Below are positions 48,129 to 57,918 of a DNA stretch of 64,000 nt, in pieces. This DNA is from Rhodamnia argentea (lineage: Eukaryota; Streptophyta; Magnoliopsida; Myrtales; Myrtaceae). The stretch lies in contig NC_063151.1 of NCBI RefSeq assembly GCF_020921035.1, positions 9,167,501-9,231,500 of the forward strand, read 5' to 3'. The position numbers were made by a program, and so were the translations under genes. The notes beneath the pieces were generated by a model. It ran no database searches, had not been told where the DNA came from, and was given only the letters and a program-made list of their open reading frames with translations. The first letter of the stretch is position 1. Each line of letters opens with the position of its first letter.

Positions 48129-48292
48129 GAAGGCAAGCCGATTGAGCGCGAGTGGCCTGTGGTTTTAGAAATCTCAAGTGAATCAGCCATTTCCCCTTTT
48201 TTTGTAAAGCTCTTTTTGATAGAAAGAAGCTTTTCTCTGTTGCTTATGCAAACTCTGCTGCAGAGAAGTTGTTCAAATCAAACCCTTCAACC

Positions 48293-48303
48293 TTGTATAT
48301 ATA
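48293..48303 (-). promoter_or_regulatory. Putative TATA box of DUF241 C
   Basis: TATATATAC context on the minus strand about 105 bases upstream of the ATG at 48190, matching the arrangement at gene A. Confidence 0.45.
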
Positions 48304-49169
48304 CAAGGACAAGAGGACATTGCCAAATCAGTATTCTTCCAAGCTCATTTTCGCTGTATAAATTGTCCAACTCAGCAGAAATTGTCTCCCATAGTTTCGA
48401 TCTAAAGGAAAACTGGAATCTTCAATGTAAGGCAACCGGCTTAATGTACCGATACAAACAGGTGGTATGCCACCATAACTCCCAGACAAGCGGATCAAGA
48501 TTAGATGGTTATATCTTATAGGTTTGAACTTGAGCATGTGGAGATTATTCAACTCTGAGTGTGTTAATGCCGCTAGCTAGGGACATGAGGAATCCTGACA
48601 GCTCCGAGCTTATATTATATAACTTCTTGTGTCAAGTAATTCCCACATCTTATGGAAAATAAGTTTGTTTTCTGTTGTGCACGAGTGGTGGTTTGTCTGC
48701 TAACTTCCAGACCAGCAAATGTATGATCTGCATCAGCAATATCCATGAAAGCTCAGAGCATTGTCCAGATACTCCTAGCGAACCCCACTTGCCATACTCA
48801 TCGGCTGTGGTGTCGATGTCTGGGAGAGACCATTCAAGATCCGTCTGTTGGGCTGCGGACAAATATTTAAAAAGAAGGGATCGTCATTGGAACAGCTGTT
48901 GCTGAATATGAAATGGAACCTGTGGGGTTTTGAAAACGTTTATGCAATAACATAGCCGTTTAGTGTCAAGTTCTCCTGAGCTTCCATTTGCTGTCATGGG
49001 ACGGATCAATTGACATAATCTGCACTTTCCATCAACTGTCCTCTTGAGCTTCCATCGGGTTTCAATCCGTAAAACTGTAACCAATATGAAATAATCTCTA
49101 AGAGTTTTAGATTATCATAACAGTGCAGGACGCCGCTGTGATTCTAGGACAAAAGGATGAGAGTAACTC

Positions 49170-49745
49170 CGTGCATCATTCAATGGTCGAAATATAGGAT
49201 CTTGGTTGTGAAAACATTTGCAGGGTAATGTAGATAAGGGGACAATGGAAGCCCTACGGATTTTGCTGCAGGGATTCTGTTCTGTGGGTATTGCGAATTG
49301 GTCGAAAAGAAACTCAAAGATGGCGATGATGATGGCTGCTAGCCATTTCGAAGAGCTGAACGAAAGCAGGAGGAAGAAAACCGAAAAGTTCTTTCCCGAA
49401 AACACCATTCAATGACCAACTTCTTCCATAATTGGCTGCTCATCATCTTCCGCAATCACCATAGCGTCACCCTCTTTGATCTTCAAGGAGCACGTTAACG
49501 GCTGATCGATTTTCTAGTCCTATTAAACCCCTTGAAGTGTTAAGCCTGGCCGGTCCTTAGGCAGCGCATCACCGCCCGTCGCCACGGCGGTCGCCCCCCA
49601 TTTGAGAAGAAACATGCTCAGTGGGGCAAATTGAAGTTTTTCCTTAATAGTGCTATAGGATCGGCTTGCCCATATCAGAAGGTCTATAATTCGCGGACAA
49701 AAGCAGCTGTAATTTTTCTTGTACTGTTTTTTCCTTTTTTTTGGT
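49170..49745. other. Intergenic with a possible orphan exon
   Basis: On the minus strand 49502-49409 reads CSLKIKEGDAMVIAEDDEQP and ends MEEVGH then TGA, after an AG at a possible splice acceptor. I do not recognise the family and no upstream exons are evident. The rest is AT-rich intergenic sequence. Confidence 0.3.
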
Positions 49746-49746
49746 A

Positions 49747-49866
49747 AGGAGGGATAGAAAAGTAGGAAGTCAAATCAATCAACACTAACCAAAAAAATCA
49801 CTTTTATTTAATTATTTTGTTAACCCTGGTAAAATACATACAAGCCCTACCTTAGGGCCACTTTCA
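49747..49866. repeat. Fragment of the solo-LTR family
   Basis: Nearly the same 120 bases occur at 53923-54038 inside the solo LTR, including GTCAAATCAATCAACACTAA and CCTACCTTAGGGCCACTTTC, with a few differences. Confidence 0.85.
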
Positions 49867-49989
49867 AAGTACTGTTAAAGCTCTTATAGACCATAAACCA
49901 AGTTACTCGGGCTTAAATAGTTTCTTTTTTGGACCAAAAAAAATCATCGCTCGCCGGCTTGCTCATATGGGTAGAGCATGAGCAGTTTT

Positions 49990-50230
49990 ATCCAAAATTT
50001 GCAATTGGGTAAAAATTTGGGAAAATTGCAAAAAAAAAATTTCTAATGTCAATTTAGTTTTAAACATTTCAATTTGGTCAAATTAAATCTAAACATTTTA
50101 ACGATTTGACAATACATTCCTTCCGGCCAATTTTAGCCGGAATCGCCGACGTGAACTTCAGCTTCTTTCTTGGTACGGCTAACGCCGACGTGGACAATTT
50201 ATTTTGCTTAATCTAGATTTTTCATAGATT
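49990..50230. repeat. Single end of a GTCCTAAACC-family element
   Basis: Contains the family pattern AATTTAGTTTTAAACATTT, GGCCAATTTTAGCCGG and GCCGACGTGGACAA. The opposite end was not found nearby, so this is a fragment. Confidence 0.5.
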
Positions 50231-50239
50231 ATATATATA

Positions 50240-51310
50240 TATGCCTTTTTTCCTTTGCTGATCGCCGGGCCTTGGCGATGGTCGAAGGGTGGTATGTTTC
50301 CAGCACACTAAAGATTCTTAAATTGATAGGAGAAATGAGTTCCTTCTCCAGCGCGCATGGTGACATTTCTAGAAATGAATCTCTTCTCGGAAAGTTCTTG
50401 AGCAAAAATCCATTTGTTAATGCAACTTCTGAAGCGTAAATCCATTTGGTTGCGCAACATTACATTTCTACTTTTGAAGCAAATTTCTACTTTTGAAGTT
50501 GTTTTTAAGCCAATTCCAAAAGTTTAAAAAAACTATTTCTCTTTCAGAAATAGAAATTTCTCAACATTAATATCTCTCTCACTTCGGTATCTTTTCATTT
50601 GCGGTGTCTCTATCTCTCTCCCAATCACGCTGTCGCCGTTGCCGTCGCCGTCGCTGTTGCTGCCCACCCCACTAACTGCCACTCCCCACCGGTGGACGCC
50701 GACCTCCGCCGACCGCCGCAACCCATTGGCTACCACCGTTACCGCCCACCGCCGTCGGTAGCCTCCGCAGTCCACTGCCGCCGCCCGCGATTGCCGTCGC
50801 AACCACCGGCCCCGCCACCAACTGTTGATTGCCGCTAGCGTCTATCGCTTACCACCGCTCACCGCCGCTGCCCAACGTTACCAAAAGAATTTCTGTTTCA
50901 AAAGTAAAAATTTTGTTATATTATCAAATGCTTTTCTACGATTAGAAATAAACTTTTGGAGCAAAAGTAGAAAAATCAACTTATGGCCATAAGTTGATTT
51001 TTGAAGCAAAAGTGTTGTCATGCGCACCCTTAGTTTCAACTTTACTTTCCTCGTGTCTTGGTTGTGCGTTAGAAATCTGCGATAATGATTAATTCGCTAT
51101 TTAGCCGAAGTGTTGGTCCATAAATCAGTTCGTGATCGTTTCGCCTGTGATGCACCAACTGAGTTCCATGACTCTCTCTGTCAATTATGGTTCTTGAATT
51201 GTTGCTTGATGCAATTTTTCTTCCAAGCCTGAGACTTGGTGAACTTTTTGGGCAGAGGTGAAATCACGATGCTCGTGGTGGCTTGGAAATATGCTATATA
51301 TCTAAAAATA
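50240..51310. other. Intergenic, includes a GC-rich CCGCC/GCCGT repeat block
   Basis: Positions 50630-50880 are an imperfect CCGCC/GCCGT-type repeat giving long spurious frames on both strands. No recognisable gene. Confidence 0.5.
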
Positions 51311-51317
51311 TAAGGTT

Positions 51318-51770
51318 AGTATCACGAAAATTCTCAAATTGGTATATTCGTTATAAGTTTATTCCGAACTAATTTTTTTTATCACTAATAACTCTAAATT
51401 GGTGCATCCGTGATACATTTACCATTCCTTAGTTTTCGCCAAAATTTTACTATCAAAATACTAAGTTGAATGACACGTGGCAATTGACGGGTGTATCGAT
51501 TTGGGTTTTTCACCTTCTGTTTGTCACATGTACACCAGTTTGAGATTTTTCGTGCTATTAAACAAATTTAAGAGAAATTAACGAAGGATAAATTAGGGCA
51601 AACTTGTTATAAGCGTACCAGTTTGGGGTTTTTTGTAGTAAAAAAATTAATTAAGATAGATTTGTCACGAGTGACCATTTTGGGATTTTTGGCGGTGAAA
51701 AAATTAGATCGGAGTAAATTTATCAAATGTGTACCGATTTGGAGTTTTCGTGGTATTAATCCTAAAATAT
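51318..51770. mobile_element. Small TIR element (ACGAAAAYTC family)
   Basis: The left end ACGAAAATTCTCAAATTGGT is returned inverted at the right end (ACCGATTTGGAGTTTTCGTG, about 51738-51757). TTTATTCCGAACTAATTTTT pairs with its inverse near 51700. No coding content. Related sequence lies at about 57245-57700 and 63645-63960. Confidence 0.55.
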
Positions 51771-51779
51771 ATGACAATG

Positions 51780-52540
51780 AAACTGTCCTTTACTTCCAAA
51801 AATTTAAGAAAAGCTACATTCAGTGATGGGCCTAATGGCAAGGCTTCATGCAGTACACCACAAAACATGAATCAGTGGATTGAATTGTGATCAATAATAC
51901 ATATTTCAAATAAAACAAAACTTCGACAAAAAAAAAAATAATAAATAAAACAAAACAAAAACAGTAAAAAAGGGCATCGATTCACACAAAAGAAAAAATA
52001 AAATTCAAAATATGGACCACGACCAGTACTTAGGGATTTCGACCATAGCAAATCCAATTAGAAAATACATAGTGAATGCTATTGCGGTCACTGCCGTCTC
52101 CACAATGTGCACACACCTCGTTGAGATGTCTCTTCAGCAAGCTCAATCGCCATCCTCTTGGATGAACAAAGGATCAACTGCACAAATTTACCGGAACGGA
52201 CCACGGTCGAAATGGCGAAAATTGGAGGAAGCTGAAATTCAGATGGAATCAAAACCTCTTTCGGTAGAAGGACGGAGTTTGCGACGACGAACTTGAAAGG
52301 GCAAGGAGTGATTTCCTAACCGGGACGGGCTTGAGCTGGAGTTGAAGAGCCCTTGCCTCTTTAAACTCCTCAGATGGAACTGGCCCTCTTAACAAAGATA
52401 AGACTTAACAATTGGTATATCGTACGAAATCATGTGCATTGTGATTCTTAATGAGGGAGGAACTACAAAGTAGTGAATTCACTCTGGGACTTCATGATTT
52501 TCAGGGTTTTGGTCATTTTTTCCATTGGTCAGCACAATCA
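51780..52540. other. Intergenic, no gene recognised
   Basis: A plus-strand frame at 52012-52296 (94 codons) matches nothing I know and is probably chance. Confidence 0.4.
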
Positions 52541-52759
52541 TATCTTTAATTTGTGTTTTTTTTTTGGATAAAAGAGATTTCCTACATACAATGGACTATT
52601 CCTCGGATGGTGGGGGTATGACCGTCAATGCCACCGGTTAAGTCCCCCAAGACGCGGCTGGGGAGATTCGAATCTAGGATCTCATCAATTTAACTGTCTA
52701 AGGCCTAAGGATCTTACCAACTCAGCCAACGCCTCATTGGCTTATCTTTAATTTGTGTT
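52541..52759 (-). mobile_element. tRNA-derived SINE with 17-bp target duplication
   Basis: TATCTTTAATTTGTGTT is present at 52541-52557 and 52743-52759. The 185-bp body lies between, in minus orientation: near its head TGGCTGAGTTGGT (box A, 52716-52728) and about 50 bases on GATTCGAATCT (box B, about 52664-52675), the two internal RNA polymerase III promoter boxes. A poly-T tail side is at 52558-52565. This is a SINE, not a functional tRNA. Confidence 0.85.
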
Positions 52760-53675
52760 AATTACAAAAGAAATGGACAAAATTTGTCCCTTCTTTATCC
52801 ATTGGAAAGTTTCGGTTGGCGAAGACGTGGCTAGCCGACGATATGAGGATCTTATTTGAGACTAAATTGGTCAATGTTTATTAGGGATAATTAGTTCTAA
52901 GGGGGTCCGATTTTCACCACCCATAAAGGTCCAGTTTCACAAATTGGGAACCGGGACTGGTTCTCAGGTGAATCCATAAAACTTGCCATTGCACGGCATT
53001 AGTATCCATCTTTACTTTGAACACACCAGTTACCAAAAAATAAAAGAAGCAGCAAAAAGCATCTCCTGGAGTTCATTGTAGAAGAGATTACAGATAATTT
53101 CTTGTCTTCTAATGGTTCAAAGTGCAAACCATCTGTTGAATTCTCTAGCCATCTGTAACGTGAGATCTAACCACGAGAAAGGTCTAGCATCAGCTTCATT
53201 TGGAAACCCATAGCATTCAGCTATTATGGAGTTACCTGAGAAAAAAATGAGTTAAGGATTTTGAATATCTATAATTTCCCTATGTTATGAAGGAAGGAAC
53301 ATGAATGATCATGGACTATTACCATACCGTTCGTCAATGAAAACCCAACTTCGACCCAAAAAGTGCTACCATGAAGCGAGTAAGCATATGGGTAAGGTTT
53401 CCTGGAATCTCTATAGAAGACTATGACGAAGACTTCCCTCGAAATTATCTCTGTAGTTTGGGAGCAGAGCATGCAAAAATTGAGCAATGAATCTTATAAG
53501 AATTCAATTTTGAAGGGCACGCTCTTTCTGTTTTTTCACTGGCATTTGAGTTGTCTATCCACTGCAGTAGAATTACCAAACTCCTTCACAGCATCTATCA
53601 GGTACGACATAGGCTTTCCAAGTAAATGCTCATCCTCAAGTGTTGAATTCTTACGTACTCATGCCTTAGGCTAAT
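52760..53675. other. Intergenic, no gene recognised
   Basis: No recognisable coding region or repeat structure; the right end runs into the copia relic. Confidence 0.4.
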
Positions 53676-55322
53676 ATGCCTCTTATATCTGTTTATTGTG
53701 ATAGTCAGGCTACTTTGACAAGAGTTTATAGTAGCACTTATGATAGAACGTTTAGATATATTAACCTAAGATGTCACGCCCTGAACCCCGGGCCCGCAAC
53801 AACCCTACCAAATAACCTCAGGTCAAAAAGAACGACGTCTTAGGCACGTCATCGACCCATTATTTTATCTTATTATTAACGCATGCGAAACGTGTAATTT
53901 CCCCAAACAATAAATTAAAAGCAGGGATAGAATAGTAGGAAGTCAAATCAATCAACACTAACCAAAAAAATCACTTTTATTTAATTATCTTGTTAACCCT
54001 GGTAAAATACATACAAGCCCTACCTTAGGGCCACTTTCTCTGATCCTCAAAAATATCGGTTCGGGGTTGGGGGGTTAACACTACTCCAAACTACTCAAAA
54101 AGAAGCCTCGCTCACTTCCAACTTTCCACAGCTAAGGCCCGAAAAATGGTTAACAACAACAGATGAGATATAAAATCTCCATGAGTCAACGCCTAAGTCC
54201 GAGTAGGACATTGACTCGCTCAAGGCATCCTAAGCATGCGGGATAATATCGATGGCAGATCAATAGCGTGCAACCCACGCCACGCTATATCTACTACATG
54301 GCCAAGTACAATATCACAGTGAATCCTCAATCACATACAAACTTACCCCGCCTTGATCCACACGACGAACAATTTATATGTGTACACGTAATGATTTGCA
54401 TACAGCCAAGGCAAATAACTAGAACACTCATCACAACTCGCATACGCAATGCACCACACGTGTTCCAGTTATTAGAGACCATTAGGTCCGGCACACTAGT
54501 CGGTTGGTGCTCTACTGGCATGACCAGGCATCGTCCCATTCCTTCGGCAACGGCGACCGTTAAGCCGTGTGATTCCGGTCGTTATGACACGGCCAACAGG
54601 CATTCCTGTAAGGAGCGTCGGTCCGTCACAAGAGAGAGAGTATAAGAGAGAGAGGTGTCACGTGGGCCAACAAAAAAAAAGAAACTTGGGGAGGGGGTTT
54701 GACCGCGTGCAGAGAGAAAGAAAGAGAGAAGAAAAAGAAAAAAGAAAGGGAAGAGGGAGAGAACGTGGGGAGCAAGTAGGGAGGTAACGTGAGGGAGAGG
54801 GGCGGTTGAAGTGAAAGGGTAAAGGAGGTGGAGCCCACTTTTAATCAAAATTCAAATATCTTGTTTTACCAGCTTAAAAACCGAGGACGAAAGGGTTATT
54901 TCACTAATCGGGATAAATTAAACTACTGGTTCTAAAAATTGAGGGCAAAAATGATATTTTCGCAACTAAAATTCAGTCGGGGCTACGTTCAAGCGCGAAG
55001 GGTCTCGGTAAAACGAGTCAAAGTTTGACGATTCAAACTTGATTTTTTTCGACAACATCTCGGAATAACCAATCGTTGACTTCTAAAACATCAAAATCAA
55101 ATTTCACTTTCCACGCTGGAATTTATAATTTTTCCTATATACATCGAAATTCCAGGACGTCACATAAGACATGAATACGTGAAATAATTGATTCAAAATG
55201 TTACCATAACAATTGTCTACGTGAGATCAAGCAAAAATCCGGCTGATCCTTTTACGAAGGCTCTACCAAGAGAGATGGTAAAAATGATCTCAAAAGAAAT
55301 GGAGCTAAAGCCTTTTGCTTAA
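53676..55322 (+). pseudogene. Copia RNase H relic, split by a solo LTR
   Basis: Two parts, 53676-53771 (MPLISVYCDSQATLTRVYSS, DRTFRYINLR) and 55165-55322 (HEYVK, a stop, then VYVRSSKNPADPFTKALPRE). Removing the solo LTR and one TAAGA duplication joins them in frame as the C-terminal end of a Ty1/copia RNase H. The rest of that element is not recognisable here, so it is an old fragment. Confidence 0.8.
53772..55164. mobile_element. Solo LTR, 1393 bp
   Basis: Begins TGTCACGCCCTGAACCCC and ends CAGGACGTCACA, with a 5-bp target duplication TAAGA (53767-53771 and 55165-55169). No internal retrotransposon domain is present. This fits recombination between the two LTRs of an inserted element. The size and TGTCACGCCC start resemble plant Ty3/gypsy LTRs, an inference. 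Strand cannot be assigned safely. GA-rich tract at 54630-54780. Confidence 0.85.
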
Positions 55323-55329
55323 AATCGTC

Positions 55330-57240
55330 AATAATGATAACCCGACCTAATAATAGCATATCATTAGTTATAAAGTTTAATTGGTATAAACAAGTTAGTG
55401 AAAGTGATTGTTTGATGCTGATATTAGTCCGAATATGAGAAGTCAGTATTGTCTGTTATGTTTTAGAAGTTGAATTATTTTCTTAATAAAGTATAATACA
55501 GAAATGTAACGTGCTTATTAGTAACATAAACATATAGTAGATACTTCACCTAAATGAGCTTAGAAGTGGCGCTGCTTCTTACGAAAGTGAGGATTGTTTT
55601 TTAGAGAGCTCATGAAATAGATACAAGCACAATGCCATAATAGAGCTGAGTAAATATGAACTTCTCATTGAAACAAGAGATTCGTATATGTGCGGTATGT
55701 CCGATTATGTTATATAGAGTAACAAATTTAAAGCCGGTAGCTATTTGTCCCTTTTATAGAATTTTTAGATACTTGTACTAAATGGAGGTTTAACTCGAAA
55801 GAGACCTTTATGTATGTATAGTAATCTCATGGAGATTTTGGCTGCATCTTTTGAGAAATTATATTTTTGTAATTTTGTTTTACAAATAAAATAGGTGATT
55901 GTGGAAGCTTGTTTGTAAAACAATCAAAGTGTGCCCTTTTCCAATCCCACAAAAGATGAAAAGAAGAGTGCAAGTTTCTTTATTAGTTAGAAGGCTACTA
56001 TGGTCTTTCAAAATTAAGAATGGGCAAGTGGTTTGGCTAGACCAACTATACCCATACGTAATTGGGAGATTTTGGCGTACGTAACACACTTGCACTGTCA
56101 CGATTTGGAATTGACACTATTCAGCAATTATTTTTTTATTTTCAAAATTGTAATAAAAAATTAACTATTGATTCCGTCGAAATTATAATAAAAAATAATC
56201 TGTTGATTTCTAACGAAACAATGCGACTGTTCACGTAGAAGTTGCAGTTATTTTTGTTAAATTTATTTGTGAATTCTAAATTAATTATTTAGGTCCAAGA
56301 ATTGCAATTTTCAAACCAGACAGTTTTCGATCAATGAAGAGTTGTGTCCAAATAAACTGTTTTTCGGACAACGAAGAGACGTGTCTGAATTTATTGCTCT
56401 TCGGACACGAAGAGATGTGTTCAAAATTAACTATTCTTTGAACACGAATAGTTGTGCCCGAATGACAGTTTTTAGGATATGAAAAGTTATATTCTTTCAA
56501 CTATTATATATTGAGTGACTCTGCTCATTTTTAGAACGTTAACATTTATTTTCGTTTTCTCAAAAAGATATACAACTATTGTTTTCAATTATTTCCCTTG
56601 AGATATCCTGGAGAATTATTAGAATTGCTATCTATTATAATCACCGAGACTTTGTTGTGTTCTGGAAGATATTTGCCGGAAACCATTAGCAACATTATGG
56701 AACAAATAAATCATTAACGAAAGTATTATCACGCCTCAAAATCTAATTCCATTTCATGCTATTCTGATCGATATTTCCAAGATCAAGCACCATTGGTTCA
56801 TTAGCGTTATACAAGCAGCTTCAAATTCATTATTTCCTAAAAGTTTGCAAGTGCCGAGAGAGAGCTATAAGCGTTGATAGCAAGCTGCGAATACGATATA
56901 TATATATATGAATTGGCGTCGAGAGAGCATAAGCCTTGCGGAGTGTTAAGAGTGGTACTCACTTAGTAAGTAGGGTGTTGACAGTTAAAAATCAAAATAT
57001 ATTAATTGGTCCAATCCAAGTGATCCGAATAAGTGGTTCCATGTCTGGAATCTGGAACTGGACCAGTATCTTTGGGAATCACCCAAAACCAGCCATGCGG
57101 TTTAGTCCAAGTGGTTCCCGGCCCGGTTGGCATTTTTGCACATCACTAATCTTTATCTTCTAGTATTTTGTTAAATTGGCTCCAATTCAGATTTTTATTT
57201 GAAATTTTCTTAAGAAAATAGGATAGAATAATAGAAAGGG
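55330..57240. other. Intergenic, no gene recognised
   Basis: AT-rich. Positions 56320-56470 have a short repeated unit around GGACACGAAGAG/GTGTTC words. Positions 56980-57150 are GGTTCC/GGAACC-rich like the element at 11.1-12.5 kb. Confidence 0.45.
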
Positions 57241-57244
57241 TCAG

Positions 57245-57700
57245 TACTACCAAAAGCTCGTGCCATATTTACCTAAAATTGATTTTTTTTGCCTTAAAAA
57301 CTCTCAAATTAGTTAATCTGTGTCACATTTCCACAAAATTGGTACACACGTACCACATTTTCCTTAAACTGATATTTGTATCGTGAAAAACGCCATATTG
57401 ATACGTCCATGCCACATTTACCCCCACCAAACTTATGAAACAAAATTAATTTGGTGATAAATGTGGCATAGACTTATCGGTTTTGGGATTCCGTGATACA
57501 AAATTAGTTTGAAGTTTTTTTTTGGTCAAAAAGGAATTTTCATTTCATTTAAATGAGAGCAACATAATTTCAAGATAAAAATAAAAATCGAACAAAGCAA
57601 GTAATTTTTAAAGATAAATTAACTTAATACAATTTACGAGATTCGCTAATAGTTTGGAGTTAAACGTGGCACGAATTAATCAATTTTGGATTTTTGGCCC
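57245..57700. mobile_element. Degenerate TIR-like element
   Basis: Carries AAAACTCTCAAATT and ACACGTACCACATTT near the left and inverse-like GATAAATGTGGCATAGAC and GTTTGGAGTTAAACGTGGCA to the right. It is related to 51318-51770. Boundaries are approximate; a second insertion may lie at about 57510-57615. Confidence 0.4.
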
Positions 57701-57785
57701 CGAAAGGAAAGAAGAGAGCGAAATAGAATAAGGCAGACTCCCCTGTCCCCGCGAAAGAACCCACGCCAACCTGTCGCGATCGGCG

Positions 57786-57893
57786 ATGCTCTCTCCGACT
57801 TCATTCCTCCGCTTCGTCGCAAGCCTCCTTCGCTTCACTATGCAAACCGCGACATCTCCGCCATCGCCGAGTCCCCGAGCTGGAGAAGATTAG
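57786..57893 (+). other. Possible upstream open reading frame
   Basis: ATG at 57786 to TAG at 57891-57893, 35 residues, within the likely 5' leader of the membrane-protein gene that starts at 57919. If transcribed it could lower translation of the main frame. Leader extent is not known. Confidence 0.35.
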
Positions 57894-57918
57894 AGACGCG
57901 ACGATCCCCGTCCATCGC

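Larger units (their letters stand above)
41867..48190 (-). pseudogene. DUF241 protein C, split by a copia retrotransposon
   Basis: Two parts: 48190-48134 (codons 1-19, MADSLEISKTT-type start) and 42679-41867 (codons 20-290). If the retrotransposon and one copy of the GAAGG duplication are removed, the halves join exactly in frame to a 289-residue protein, closest to A. Family blocks are intact: GLRDLYDCIDDWLQMPPTQQ, REAEDISFSVFESLL, REIEEDLECIFRRLVKTRAA. Apart from the insertion I see no stop or frameshift, so disruption is recent. As it stands, translation from the normal ATG enters the LTR and stops after seven extra residues (TAG at 48110-48112). Confidence 0.9.
40248..49165. repeat. DUF241 duplication unit, copy 2, interrupted by copia element
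   Basis: Diverged copy of 32945-36370. It runs from the 3' flank (40248-41650), through the split gene, to its upstream flank (48191-49165). The 5.45-kb retrotransposon at 42680-48128 accounts for most of the extra length. Confidence 0.85.

Noticed and set aside
50533..50838. Opposed Arg/Pro/Val-rich frames
   Set aside because: They arise from an imperfect GCC/CCG repeat and have no domain.
52660..52740. Possible tRNA gene on the minus strand
   Set aside because: Boxes A and B are present but the sequence cannot fold as a full tRNA and is flanked by target duplications with a tail; it is a SINE.
55880..56101. Short frames on both strands at 55.9-56.1 kb as a gene
   Set aside because: No recognised domain; the region borders a copia relic and may be old LTR sequence, but no matching partner LTR was found.
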